NCBI RefSeq assembly: GCF_000426565.1
Contig: NZ_KE384540.1
Location: forward strand, 134,530 to 198,529
Origin: Segatella albensis DSM 11370 = JCM 12258
Lineage (GTDB): Bacteria > Bacteroidota > Bacteroidia > Bacteroidales > Bacteroidaceae
Length of the DNA stretch: 64,000 bases
Direction: 5' to 3'
How positions within the stretch are numbered: position 1 is the stretch's first letter; each line of letters starts with the position of its first letter. This document shows, in pieces, positions 35,396 to 43,308 of this stretch. The notes beneath the pieces are model-generated. The model ran no database searches, was not told the DNA's origin, and saw nothing but the letters and a program-made list of their open reading frames with translations. A program made the position numbers and the translations under genes.

Positions 35396-36322
35396 ATGAA
35401 AAAGGTAATATTTAGTTTAATCGCATTGATGACAGCAATGGTTATGAACGGACAAGTGAAGCAGACATATCTGACGCTGAACAACGGCGTACAGATGCCA
35501 CAGTTTGGACTGGGAGTGTATAGTATCCCCGACGGTGATGAGACATACAACTCAGTATTGACAGCCTTGAAATGCGGCTATCGCCACATCGACACGGCAC
35601 ATGCCTACCGCAATGAACGCAGCGTGGGACGTGCAGTGAAGGACAGCGGCATCGACCGTTCTGAAATATGGATTACGAGCAAGCTGTGGCCCAATGAGTA
35701 TGGCGAGGGCAAGACGCTGAAAGCCATCGACCGCATGTGCGGAAGATTGGGCGTTGACTATATCGACCTGGTTTATTTCCACCAGCCCGTAGGCGATTAT
35801 GTGGGTGGCTGGAAGGAAATGGAACAAGCACTGGAGAACGGCAAGGTTCGCGCTATCGGCATATCCAACTTCGACGTGAATGACAGCATCTGGAACTCCA
35901 TCGTCGAGAACTGTCGCATCGTGCCGCAGATTGTCCAAATAGAGTGTCATCCCTACGCCCAGCGTGAGTATTGGCAGAAGATGGCAGCCAAGCACAACAT
36001 CCAGATAGAATGCTGGTTCCCACTCGGCGGACGTGAATCGAAAGGCGAGCTTCTGCTTGACCCTGTTATCAACGAAATAGCCAAGGCTCATGGCAAGAGT
36101 CCTGCACAGATTATTATCCGCTGGCACATGCAGATGGGCTTCTCGGTTATTCCCGGAGCTTCAAATCTAGACTATATCCACGAGAATATTGAGACCTTCG
36201 ACTTCGCCCTGTCCAATCATGAGATGGAGCGCATCCACCAGTTGAACAAGGAGAAACGCTACTTCAATATGTCGTATGAAGACCAGGTGAAATGGTTCTC
36301 ACAATTCAATCCAACTGATTAA
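35396..36322 (+). CDS. Aldo/keto reductase with N-terminal signal sequence
   Basis: 308 residues, AKR family (2,5-diketo-gluconate reductase-like). The catalytic tetrad is visible: Asp and Tyr in HIDTAHAYRNE, Lys in ITSKLW and His in VYFHQP. NADPH-site residues appear near SVIPGASN. Before the barrel there is a 20-residue hydrophobic leader (MKKVIFSLIALMTAMVMNG) that reads as a signal peptide, unusual for an NADPH-dependent enzyme. Last gene of the AraC module; the 206-bp repeat copy 2 follows downstream. Confidence 0.88.
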   Translation: MKKVIFSLIALMTAMVMNGQVKQTYLTLNNGVQMPQFGLGVYSIPDGDETYNSVLTALKCGYRHIDTAHAYRNERSVGRAVKDSGIDRSEIWITSKLWPNEYGEGKTLKAIDRMCGRLGVDYIDLVYFHQPVGDYVGGWKEMEQALENGKVRAIGISNFDVNDSIWNSIVENCRIVPQIVQIECHPYAQREYWQKMAAKHNIQIECWFPLGGRESKGELLLDPVINEIAKAHGKSPAQIIIRWHMQMGFSVIPGASNLDYIHENIETFDFALSNHEMERIHQLNKEKRYFNMSYEDQVKWFSQFNPTD

Positions 36323-36438
36323 TAAATCAGACGACAAAATACGTTGGTATCATTAAGAAAGGATAAACGAATCCGTAATTTGGGTATAACCAGATTGCGG
36401 ATTTCTTTGTAATTTTACCATATGGTAATTTTTGCAAA

Positions 36439-36644
36439 CTAATTTCATCCACTCACGGAAGCAGGAACGGCAGACGTTATAATATTTTTCTTTTTGTCGA
36501 AGACTGATTTATCAGTCAAAGGTAAATGATTGAAGCGGGTATCAATGATGGTGATTGCTACTTCTCAGTAAAAAGAGAAATTTAGATCCAGGAAGCTAAT
36601 GCCGGATAAGTTTAGGTTTACGTTTACCCATGTATATATACATG
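36439..36644 (+). repeat. 206-bp direct repeat, copy 2
   Basis: Identical by eye to 31388-31593. The two copies enclose the radical SAM/AraC/AKR module. The 36323-37244 gap contains this repeat, the TTTAGGTTTA cluster, the right end of element 1, core B and a terminator, and no protein gene. Confidence 0.9.
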
Positions 36645-36737
36645 CTTCTCTAAACTTAAACATTAAACCTTCAATCTCCTGATTTAGGTTTACTACACCT
36701 TAATTATATATAAGAACATCTAAACTTAAACCTAAAC
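36607..36737. repeat. TTTAGGTTTA inverted-repeat cluster, copy 2
   Basis: TAAGTTTAGGTTTA at 36607-36620 faces TAAACCTAAAC at 36727-36737. The interval differs from copy 1 while keeping TTATATATAAGAACATC and the terminal motifs. Confidence 0.6.
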
Positions 36738-36828
36738 CTCTGGCATTGAAATCCATCCGTTTTTCTTTTAATCGAAACAAGAAATTGGTAAATGGATGTG
36801 GTTTTTGCCTTAATTTATATTAAAAACA

Positions 36829-37136
36829 AACACATTCTGCAAGAAAAACGTGCTAAATAAGTGTAAAGTCAGAAGAAATTGCTAACTTTGCAAACAAAGT
36901 TTGCAGAACGTGTTTTTGGAGGCTGTTTCTTCGGGGCATGTGAAGCATTGATAGTTAAGGATTGTGAGACGTAGGGTCGAGCAATTTAGTGTAAAACAAA
37001 AATAGAAATAATAACATTAAAATGAAAATTCTGCTCCCCAAACACGTTGTAAGCGTGTAAAAATGCGCAGAATGTGTCGAAAAAGAGTAGCCAGTACTTT
37101 ACACTAACTCTGTAAGTTGTTGATTTTCAATCCTTG
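36829..37136 (+). other. Right end of element 1 with arm-type sites
   Basis: Contains CACATTCTGCA (36832-36842), TTGCAGAACGTG (36901-36912) and GCAGAATGTG (37067-37076), a hairpin ACTTTG-CAAA-CAAAGT and a rightward TAACTTTG, ending at core B. The arrangement is shared with 41118-41379 and 45938-46206. Confidence 0.6.
36883..36890 (+). promoter_or_regulatory. Outward promoter motif, right end of element 1
   Basis: TAACTTTG pointing toward core B. It is found at the same place in the other two right ends. Confidence 0.4.
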
Positions 37137-37152
37137 TTAGCCGCCGCGCAGG
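37137..37152 (+). other. Attachment core B with ppdK tail copy
   Basis: TTAGCCGCCGCGCAGG followed by codons for AAVEE and a stop (TAA at 37167-37169), a displaced PPDK C-terminus. Confidence 0.85.
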
Positions 37153-37190
37153 CAGCAGTTGAAGAGTAATCCAAAACTCTGAAATAAATC

Positions 37191-37238
37191 AATTGGGTGC
37201 AACACTCTTATTATAAAGGGTTGCACCCAATTCTTTTC
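37191..37238 (+). terminator. Terminator after ppdK tail B
   Basis: A perfect 13-bp stem AATTGGGTGCAAC / GTTGCACCCAATT, then TTCTTTTC. Confidence 0.85.
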
Positions 37239-37244
37239 TAAGAT

Positions 37245-38699
37245 TCACGATTTTGGCTCTGTGCCTCTAATCAGTATAGCTCCCTTTTCTTTCGTTTTTA
37301 TAGTATTTACGAGAGGTTTCATGCGTATGGTGAGAACGGTGTCGGAAGGCTGGATGTCACAAATGGTCTCATAGCCATCACTATAGACTGTGAGCGTTTT
37401 GACAGTGCGAGGTGTCCAGATGATAAAATGACCGGCGGTATCAGTGGCGGTTCCCTGTTCATATTTTGAGAGCGAGACCCAGGCATCAGCCAGCGGCTTG
37501 CCGTCATCGCTGATGACGTAGCCTTCTATACGCCTACGCTGGGTCCGCAAATCCGGGTGCTGCTGCATATATATCTCGCTTAGCGTGTCGGTCGTGGTCG
37601 TTATTTCGATAATGGCGTCGGCAGATGGCAGGAAGCCGTAGCGTGCCTCGAACTGTTTCTTTAGTCTGTCACCCTTATAAACATTAATAGTGTTTATCAT
37701 CTGTTGTTGCCTATTGATATAAACATTCCACATACCAATATTCAGTCCTATGGAGTCAGGAAGGATTTCACCATTGACGACAACGACGATAGAGTCTTTT
37801 CGATGTGCATGGCCCGAGCCGGTAATTCGTATAGAATGGCTAGTCTTCAAGTTTGCGGGTACAATATTAAGCCCTAAAATATTGTCTTGCAGATATTCTT
37901 CGTTTTGTCTCTGGGCAAGGAAAATCTGGCGTTCCTCCTTCGTTGCCAAAAATGGCACGGGAACGCAGTATTTTACGTTCACAGGGTGGCCAAACTGATT
38001 TCCCGGAGTCCATTTCGGCATTAGGCTGAGGATGCGCAGGCTCTCTTCACCCAGTTGCTGTTCTATCTGCTGCTTCAGCTGCTGCTGTCTGTCGGCACTC
38101 TCTTGGCTCAGGCGCAGGGTATCATAATTCAACTTCATAATCTTAGTAACTTTGTAGTTGGAGGTATAGCCCAGACTGTCGACAGTGAAGGTAGTGATGA
38201 CGCGCCCTCTTGCGCCATACTCCATGGCCAGGTCGGGATAGCGTATGTTCGACTTGATAAACTCCATCAAGGCACGGTCGCCCCCAGGAAACTGTGGCAT
38301 TATTTCCCCACAGTCATAGACCTTAGTTTCTGCAGATGGGGTGGGAGCCTGGGCTAGCAATTCTGCCCGCGGCCGCTGCTCAGTCTCCATCCTGACCGGC
38401 TCATCCTTCGCAGGCAAAGCGACGGGCTCTTCTGCAGCAACTATGGCCGATTTGTTGTCTGATGCTGTGGGTATTTCTGTTGTATTTGTAGTTTGCTGGG
38501 CTATTGCCTGCTGCTTTTCAGCATCGTGGTTCAACAGAAAGATGCCTGTCACCAGTGCGATAGAGGCTGCGATGCCAATGCCCCAGTAGAGCGGTTTCCG
38601 CGATGTCGTCTTTTGGTCGATGACCCCGCGTTCAAACTGTGCCCACTCCTTGTCCACGTCGGGCATGCCAATTTTTTTGTCAATATCCTGCTGCTTCAT
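37245..38699 (-). CDS. Membrane protein with TonB C-terminal domain and carboxypeptidase-regulatory-like domain (putative anti-sigma partner)
   Basis: 484 residues from the ATG at 38699, one base after the sigma factor stop. The cytosolic N-terminus (1-40) is followed by one membrane segment (YWGIGIAASIALVTGIFLL). A TonB-like C-terminal domain lies near residues 130-245 (PQFPGGDRALMEFIKSNIRYP, RVITTFTVDSLG). After a second periplasmic region, about 395-470 form a CarboxypepD_reg-like domain (IEGYVISDDGKPLADAWVSL). The place beside an ECF sigma gene suggests an anti-sigma role, as for FecR-type proteins. No canonical FecR domain is seen. Confidence 0.75.
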   Translation of the reverse strand: MKQQDIDKKIGMPDVDKEWAQFERGVIDQKTTSRKPLYWGIGIAASIALVTGIFLLNHDAEKQQAIAQQTTNTTEIPTASDNKSAIVAAEEPVALPAKDEPVRMETEQRPRAELLAQAPTPSAETKVYDCGEIMPQFPGGDRALMEFIKSNIRYPDLAMEYGARGRVITTFTVDSLGYTSNYKVTKIMKLNYDTLRLSQESADRQQQLKQQIEQQLGEESLRILSLMPKWTPGNQFGHPVNVKYCVPVPFLATKEERQIFLAQRQNEEYLQDNILGLNIVPANLKTSHSIRITGSGHAHRKDSIVVVVNGEILPDSIGLNIGMWNVYINRQQQMINTINVYKGDRLKKQFEARYGFLPSADAIIEITTTTDTLSEIYMQQHPDLRTQRRRIEGYVISDDGKPLADAWVSLSKYEQGTATDTAGHFIIWTPRTVKTLTVYSDGYETICDIQPSDTVLTIRMKPLVNTIKTKEKGAILIRGTEPKS

Positions 38700-38700
38700 C

Positions 38701-39192
38701 TTACTTTGCAATTTTAAGGGTTTTACGAATCTTTTCCAGTGAGCGCGTGATGTGCTTGTTCACCGCTGAGGCGCTGATGCCGAGGACGGTGGCCGTCTCT
38801 TCGTAGGTCATCTCCTCATCGTAGTGCAGACTCAGTACGCGACGGTCTTGCTCTGTCAGGTTTTTGTCAATGACTTGCTGAAGTTGCTGCAGCAGCTCCT
38901 CGCGTTCCTCGCTCTCGCTGGCGGCGATGTCCTGCCGAAGTTCATCCTCCATCTGCCGCTGCAACTGCCGCGAGCGTAGCGTGTGTAGGCACTGGTTGCG
39001 CGTAGCCGCCAGCAAGTAGCCTCGGATACTGTCATCGGCTACCTGCGGTTTTCGCTTCCAGATTTGGACGAACACCTGATGCACCGCATCCTTGGCATCG
39101 TCAGCATTCTCCACCATCGAGAAAGCCATGCGGTACATGTGCGGATAGCTGTCCTTGAACAGGCGTTCAAACTCTTTTTTACTGTAATTCAT
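38701..39192 (-). CDS. ECF-family RNA polymerase sigma factor
   Basis: 163 residues, the usual size. Region 2 is around FKDSYPHMYRMAFSMVENADDAKDAVHQVFVQIW (residues 11-46), and region 4 around LTEQDRRVLSLHYDEEMTYEETATVLGIS and the recognition helix ASAVNKHITRSLEKIRKTL (about 112-158). It directs polymerase to stress or uptake genes. The TonB-like membrane protein follows after one base. Part of element 2 of the island. No clear promoter motif was found in the 95-bp gap upstream. Confidence 0.9.
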   Translation of the reverse strand: MNYSKKEFERLFKDSYPHMYRMAFSMVENADDAKDAVHQVFVQIWKRKPQVADDSIRGYLLAATRNQCLHTLRSRQLQRQMEDELRQDIAASESEEREELLQQLQQVIDKNLTEQDRRVLSLHYDEEMTYEETATVLGISASAVNKHITRSLEKIRKTLKIAK

Positions 39193-39286
39193 AAATGTCT
39201 TTTGGCCTTTATTCGTATATAAGACCCTTGGGCGTTCAAATCAAATACCCCTCATTGCAAATATTTTTTATTGAAAGCGTGAATTT

Positions 39287-40090
39287 TTAATCTCTCTTTC
39301 CCTCCATCTTATCTATAAATGTCTCGTAGATGAGAGGATAAGCATCACTTGCATTGAATGTAATGCCTGGACGCAATAGAGATTGCATATCATTGGTAAA
39401 CTCAGGATCTTCCATCTTCTCCTGCATGTTATTGACAAACTGCTTGTAAGATGGGGCCTTGTCAACGACAAACTCCATATATTTCTTGTAGCATTGAAGA
39501 ACTTTATCAACATCTACTTCTTTTCGTTGTAAAGCAATATAAAGGTCAAATAGGTCACGACCTTTCTTTCGCTGGTAAAGGGCACGAAGTTTTGTTCCCA
39601 ACAGTTCTTCAAAATGATAGGTGGTTAGTTCGGCTTCACCAGTGAACCAAGAGTTCTCCATGCGGAAAGGAACTTTGGTCAGTCCAAGTACATTGAAATG
39701 TTCAAAACAGTTGATTTCTACTTTCAGACGTATCTGAACAGTGGGAGGTATCTCAGATTCGACTCGGAACAACATCGTGTTGTTGTAGCGTTTCTGTTTG
39801 GTGACCCTGTCAGGAAGGAAATCGAGCACTTCACCAAGTCGATACATAATTGGCTTGATGGGACCGGAATTGATTTGTACCAAGTCAATGTCCTCGCTAT
39901 AGCGTGGCTGGGGTGATAGATAGAGTTTGTGCAAGGCTGTTCCACCTCGGAACGCCAGCTGAGACGCAAGAAACTCATCGCTAAAGATGGAAACCAAGGC
40001 ACGACATATAATCAGGTCTTGCTCAATCTGGGCATTATCAATCCAAGGTGCGTGATTACTCCATTGTTGTATGGCTGTTCTGTTAATCAT
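39287..40090 (-). CDS. abiEii: AbiEii-type nucleotidyltransferase toxin
   Basis: 267 residues. Nucleotidyltransferase motif FRGGTALHKLYLSPQPRYSEDIDLV, with the GG(T) and DID acidic pair, and a later KLRALYQRKKGRDLFDLYI. The start overlaps the AbiEi gene's stop by 4 bp. Family knowledge: AbiE is a type IV toxin-antitoxin and abortive-infection system; AbiEii-type enzymes transfer nucleotides, in studied cases to tRNA. Carried by element 2 of the island, so likely an anti-phage or element-maintenance module. Confidence 0.9.
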   Translation of the reverse strand: MINRTAIQQWSNHAPWIDNAQIEQDLIICRALVSIFSDEFLASQLAFRGGTALHKLYLSPQPRYSEDIDLVQINSGPIKPIMYRLGEVLDFLPDRVTKQKRYNNTMLFRVESEIPPTVQIRLKVEINCFEHFNVLGLTKVPFRMENSWFTGEAELTTYHFEELLGTKLRALYQRKKGRDLFDLYIALQRKEVDVDKVLQCYKKYMEFVVDKAPSYKQFVNNMQEKMEDPEFTNDMQSLLRPGITFNASDAYPLIYETFIDKMEGKRD

Positions 40091-40890
40091 AAATCATCTT
40101 TTTCAATTTGAACGTTTATATTTACCTTCCATCGACTATTTCTTTCGGAAGTATTATCTTCTGTCGATGTACTTAAAGGCATATACATGAGAGAACCTGG
40201 CAAGTTTCGTATTTGGTCATACAATTCATCTGCCAGTTCATTTTCTTCTACTACATGTTCAAGTATGTACCCAAGACGTTGCCAAACCACCTTTTTTACA
40301 AAGGTAGCAAGTGGAGCAAACTGGCTCTTAATGTCAATCTGTTCCGACAACTCTTCTAGTACCGTTGCTACGCGAGACAATCCTCCTATGTGCTGTTGAT
40401 ATTGAACAAGGTCGGCAGCAGTCAAGAGAGGATTTGAAATACGAATGGTTCCAGTTTCTGTGTTTTTTGTAATAAGAGCATCCTCTGGTAATCCCTCACG
40501 ATAGAACCAGTCGATGATGACATTCCGTGTTGAAACGACCCGACGCTTTGGAAATGTGGTCATTACAGAGAATTGCTGTGGACGCTGATGAGCGGCACCA
40601 AGCAATTCGGCAGCACTGAGCATACATACATAGTAAGGTTTTTGAAGATAGGCCATTAGCTGGTCAATATAATAGGTTGCAGGAACGGAACCACGTAAAA
40701 CATATTGAACAGGAATGATAACATAGAAGCCACGATACACACTGGCTATGGTCTTGTTGGAACAGAGTCTGTATAGTTCGTTCTGAAGAATTTGCTCTGA
40801 AGAGTACATGCCTGTCTCTCTCACGTCCTCTATAGAAAACGTGGGAAATCCATGAATGGCTCTATCCTTTATCCACTTTTGTAACGTCAT
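40087..40890 (-). CDS. abiEi: AbiEi-type antitoxin / transcriptional regulator
   Basis: 267 residues from the ATG at 40890 (MTLQKWIKDR). The longer candidate at 40941 starts upstream of the promoter TATATTTG and is rejected. The N-terminal winged helix (about 15-75: FSIEDVRETGMYSSEQILQNELYRL) would bind the operon promoter. The C-terminal antitoxin domain includes ISNPLLTAADLVQYQQHIGGLSRVATVL. Pairs with the AbiEii toxin; stop and start overlap by 4 bp. Expected to repress its own operon. Confidence 0.88.
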   Translation of the reverse strand: MTLQKWIKDRAIHGFPTFSIEDVRETGMYSSEQILQNELYRLCSNKTIASVYRGFYVIIPVQYVLRGSVPATYYIDQLMAYLQKPYYVCMLSAAELLGAAHQRPQQFSVMTTFPKRRVVSTRNVIIDWFYREGLPEDALITKNTETGTIRISNPLLTAADLVQYQQHIGGLSRVATVLEELSEQIDIKSQFAPLATFVKKVVWQRLGYILEHVVEENELADELYDQIRNLPGSLMYMPLSTSTEDNTSERNSRWKVNINVQIEKDDL

Positions 40891-40907
40891 ATTGAAGGGT
40901 TTTGGTG

Positions 40908-40915
40908 CAAATATA
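40908..40915 (-). promoter_or_regulatory. -7 promoter element of abiE operon
   Basis: TATATTTG on the minus strand, 18 bp before the chosen AbiEi start. Confidence 0.65.
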
Positions 40916-41117
40916 ATAATAAAATCATTATAAACGTGCAAATAATCCCCAAAAGGTACTTTATTTTATGCTATTTTAATAAAAAACAGCATTTTTGTCT
41001 CATTGAACTATCTTTTTTTTGCCCAAAGTAAAGCATCCTCAGTTAAAAGAGAAGTGTTTTCAGAAGGGGATGGAACACGAGATGGCACATTCTCAGTAAA
41101 AAGAGAAATGTTAAAAA

Positions 41118-41379
41118 ACAAACTCATTCTGCAAGAAAAATGAGCAAAACGAACGTAATGTCAAGAGATATTTTTAATTTTGCAAGCAAAATTTGCAGAA
41201 CGTGTTTGAAACACGGAGATGCAATCAGTGTTTAACAATTAATAGAATAAGAAATTAGTGACAAAGAATGAATAGTATGTTAGAAATAGAGGAAATCGGG
41301 TGCAGAATGTGCAGTTCATGCTCATAATGTTTCCAAAATGTTTCCCAGATTTCTGTAATGTACTGATAATCAGTCTCCG
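41118..41379 (+). other. Right end of element 2 with arm-type sites
   Basis: Shares with the element 3 right end the motifs CATTCTGCAAGAAAAA, ATTTTGC-AA-GCAAAAT, TTGCAGAACGTG and GGTGCAGAATGTGCAG, plus TGTTTCCCAGAT before the core. Just upstream (41090-41112) lies TTCTCAGTAAAAAGAGAAAT, also part of the 206-bp repeat. No gene is seen in 40891-41474. Confidence 0.6.
41175..41182 (+). promoter_or_regulatory. Outward promoter motif, right end of element 2
   Basis: TAATTTTG, same place as in the other right ends, pointing to core C. Confidence 0.4.
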
Positions 41380-41395
41380 TTAGCCGCCGCGCAGG
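41380..41395 (+). other. Attachment core C with ppdK tail copy
   Basis: TTAGCCGCCGCGCAGG followed by codons for AAVEE and TAA (41410-41412), identical in coding to tail B. Confidence 0.85.
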
Positions 41396-41434
41396 CAGCA
41401 GTTGAAGAGTAATTATCACTCTGATATAATTAAC

Positions 41435-41468
41435 AAAGGGACCTGTCCGCTCGGGCAGGTCCCTTTTT
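41435..41468 (+). terminator. Terminator after ppdK tail C
   Basis: A 12-bp stem GGGACCTGTCCG / CGGGCAGGTCCC with a 2-base tip, followed by TTTTT. Confidence 0.85.
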
Positions 41469-41474
41469 AGTATC

Positions 41475-41561
41475 TTATTTGAGAAAATGTCGAAGTATAA
41501 TCTTATTCGCGGAGAGGCGTTCATCTACGGTGAATGTATATTTGTAATTGAGGAGTACCTA
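41475..41561 (+). pseudogene. Integrase 3' fragment
   Basis: About 28 codons reading FEKMSKYNLIRGEAFIYGEC and on, matching the C-terminal extension of the integrase at 26012-27475 (FERMSKYNLIRGEAFIGGEC). The DNA is also similar. Everything upstream of this part is missing: the fragment begins 7 bases after the tail C terminator. It marks a deleted integrase of element 3. Confidence 0.85.
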
Positions 41562-41564
41562 AGC

Positions 41565-42608
41565 CTATCTCAAATACGTTTTGAAAAACTCCTCCAGTTT
41601 ATCCCAAGGAATCATATTCTTGGGTTCGCCCTTACCTACGAGTTCAGTATATCCACCATCGTAGAGGTCGCAATGTGAGGCTCCTGGGATGATGAGCAGC
41701 TGCTTGTTCTCTGGGTTGGGATTGGGTTCGCCAACAAACTTGTACCCCTCTGCCTTACCATCAACCATATAGTGATAAGCTGCCTCACCAAAGTAGCGGG
41801 AGTGGGCCTTCTCGCCATGCATAACGAGGACGGCAGAGCGAATCTCGTTGATATAATATAGGAAGCGGCTATTGGCGTAGGCCTGGGTGCCGATGACACG
41901 CCAGCCATCGTTGGAGTTGCCGCTGCGTGCATGATAGCCTCTTTCTGTTTTATAATAATCATAGTAGTCCTTAACAAATTGTGGCGCATCATCAGGCAGT
42001 GGGTCGATGACTCCACCTGCCATTTCCTTCGGATCTGAAAGGCGCTGTTTGGAAAGTGCCTCGCGTGCGGCATGACGGTCAGGCTCGTTGTCGTTGGCAT
42101 CATAATAGCCGTTGCCGCTCACACGTGTCATGTCGTACATCGTACTCGCAACGGTTGCCTTGATACGGGTATCTGCAGCGGCAGCATTGAGGGCGATGCC
42201 TCCCCATCCGCATATGCCGATGATGCCAATCTTCTCGGCATCGACGTTCTCCAACTGCGACAGATAATCGACAGCTGCCATGAAGTCCTCGGTGTTGATG
42301 TCGGGCGATGCCGTACGATGTGGCTCACCATTGCTCTCGCCAGTGTACGACGGGTCGAAGGCCAGCGTCACAAATCCGCGCTCAGCCATCCGCATGGCAT
42401 AGAGTCCGCTCGATTGCTCTTTTGTGGCTCCAAACGGGCCGCTCACAGCGATGGCTGCAAGTTTCCCCTTTGCATCTTTTGGCTCGTAGAGGTCTGCCGC
42501 CAGCGTCAGGCCATATTGGGTTTCAAACGTCACTTTCTTGTGGTTCACTTTCTCGCTCAGCGGGAACACTTTGTCCCACTCCTGTGTCAATTCTAACTTC
42601 TGTTCCAT
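41565..42608 (-). CDS. Alpha/beta hydrolase, lipoprotein leader split off by a frameshift
   Basis: 347 residues from the ATG at 42608. Dienelactone-hydrolase-like fold: AAIAVSGPFGATKEQ, nucleophile region GIIGICGWGGIALNA (Cys where Ser is usual), a late HGEKAHSRYF and His in IPGASHCDLYD. Upstream in the same frame the DNA reads a lipoprotein signal, VFFATILICSILVACNNK, but its start ATG at 42688 is one base out of frame. One extra base in the AAAA or TTTTTTT run (minus strand, 42673-42685) would restore a 373-residue lipoprotein. As it stands either a cytosolic short form is made or the gene is off. Confidence 0.75.
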   Translation of the reverse strand: MEQKLELTQEWDKVFPLSEKVNHKKVTFETQYGLTLAADLYEPKDAKGKLAAIAVSGPFGATKEQSSGLYAMRMAERGFVTLAFDPSYTGESNGEPHRTASPDINTEDFMAAVDYLSQLENVDAEKIGIIGICGWGGIALNAAAADTRIKATVASTMYDMTRVSGNGYYDANDNEPDRHAAREALSKQRLSDPKEMAGGVIDPLPDDAPQFVKDYYDYYKTERGYHARSGNSNDGWRVIGTQAYANSRFLYYINEIRSAVLVMHGEKAHSRYFGEAAYHYMVDGKAEGYKFVGEPNPNPENKQLLIIPGASHCDLYDGGYTELVGKGEPKNMIPWDKLEEFFKTYLR

Positions 42609-42706
42609 ATCGTTATTAGTAGTTTTTTTGTTGTTACATGCTACGAGGATACTGCATATCAGTATCGTGGCGAAAAAAACCTTTTCATTTTTCTCTACTT
42701 TCTATG

Positions 42707-43243
42707 TTATACCTTTTCTCCTAATTCAAATGCCTCTTGGAGTTTGGGATTACCCATTATCTCACGAGCTTCGTTCACACCTCCACAGAAGAGTGTACCT
42801 GCTAAGCGGCTCTTGGGATAACAGTCAATCCATCCCGTCAGTCCTATCTCAGCACGCTTCGGAGTCCCTTCCTCTTCCTCGGCAGCTGTTGTCAGCAGAT
42901 AGACATCACGGAACTTGTAGTCCTGTTCGTACATACCGTTCATGCGGTCTATGAGGGTCTTCATCTGACCGCTCATCTCATAATAGTAAATAGGTGTAGC
43001 CCAACATACTACATCGGCCTCCAGTACCTTTGCCATGATGTCGTTCACATCGTCGTTGATGACACAGCGGCCCAGCTTTTGGCAACCGAAGCAGCCTTTG
43101 CAAAACTGTATATTCTTACCTACAAGAGAAATCTTCTCTACTTTGTTTCCGGCAGCCTTTGCTCCTTCAACGAACTTGTCTGCTAACATGTCGCTGTTTG
43201 AGCCGTGACGCAGACTTGTGGAAATAACTATAACTTTTTTCAT
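42707..43243 (-). CDS. Flavodoxin-family iron-sulfur flavoprotein / NADPH-dependent FMN reductase
   Basis: 178 residues. The FMN phosphate loop is in VISTSLRHGSNSDML near the N-terminus, a compact CKGCFGCQKLGRC cluster-binding motif lies at about 48-60, and a second FMN-site motif is in ATPIYYYEMSGQMK. This is typical of iron-sulfur flavoproteins in anaerobes, acting in electron transfer or reduction of small molecules. It is downstream of the cyclophilin-like gene and just upstream of the hydrolase. No signal peptide. Confidence 0.85.
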   Translation of the reverse strand: MKKVIVISTSLRHGSNSDMLADKFVEGAKAAGNKVEKISLVGKNIQFCKGCFGCQKLGRCVINDDVNDIMAKVLEADVVCWATPIYYYEMSGQMKTLIDRMNGMYEQDYKFRDVYLLTTAAEEEEGTPKRAEIGLTGWIDCYPKSRLAGTLFCGGVNEAREIMGNPKLQEAFELGEKV

Positions 43244-43308
43244 TGTTTTCTAATTATCTTTTTGAACTTTGTTCGAGCTTGCTCACGCTCGGAAATGAAA
43301 TCAAGTTT

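Noticed and set aside
37137..37169. Remnant of a full second ppdK gene
   Set aside because: Homology to ppdK covers only the last ~10 codons; upstream DNA is the element right end, shared with the other copies.
41255..41524. 89-codon minus-strand frame across core C and the integrase fragment
   Set aside because: It runs through the ppdK tail copy, the terminator and the inverted integrase fragment, so it cannot be a functional gene.
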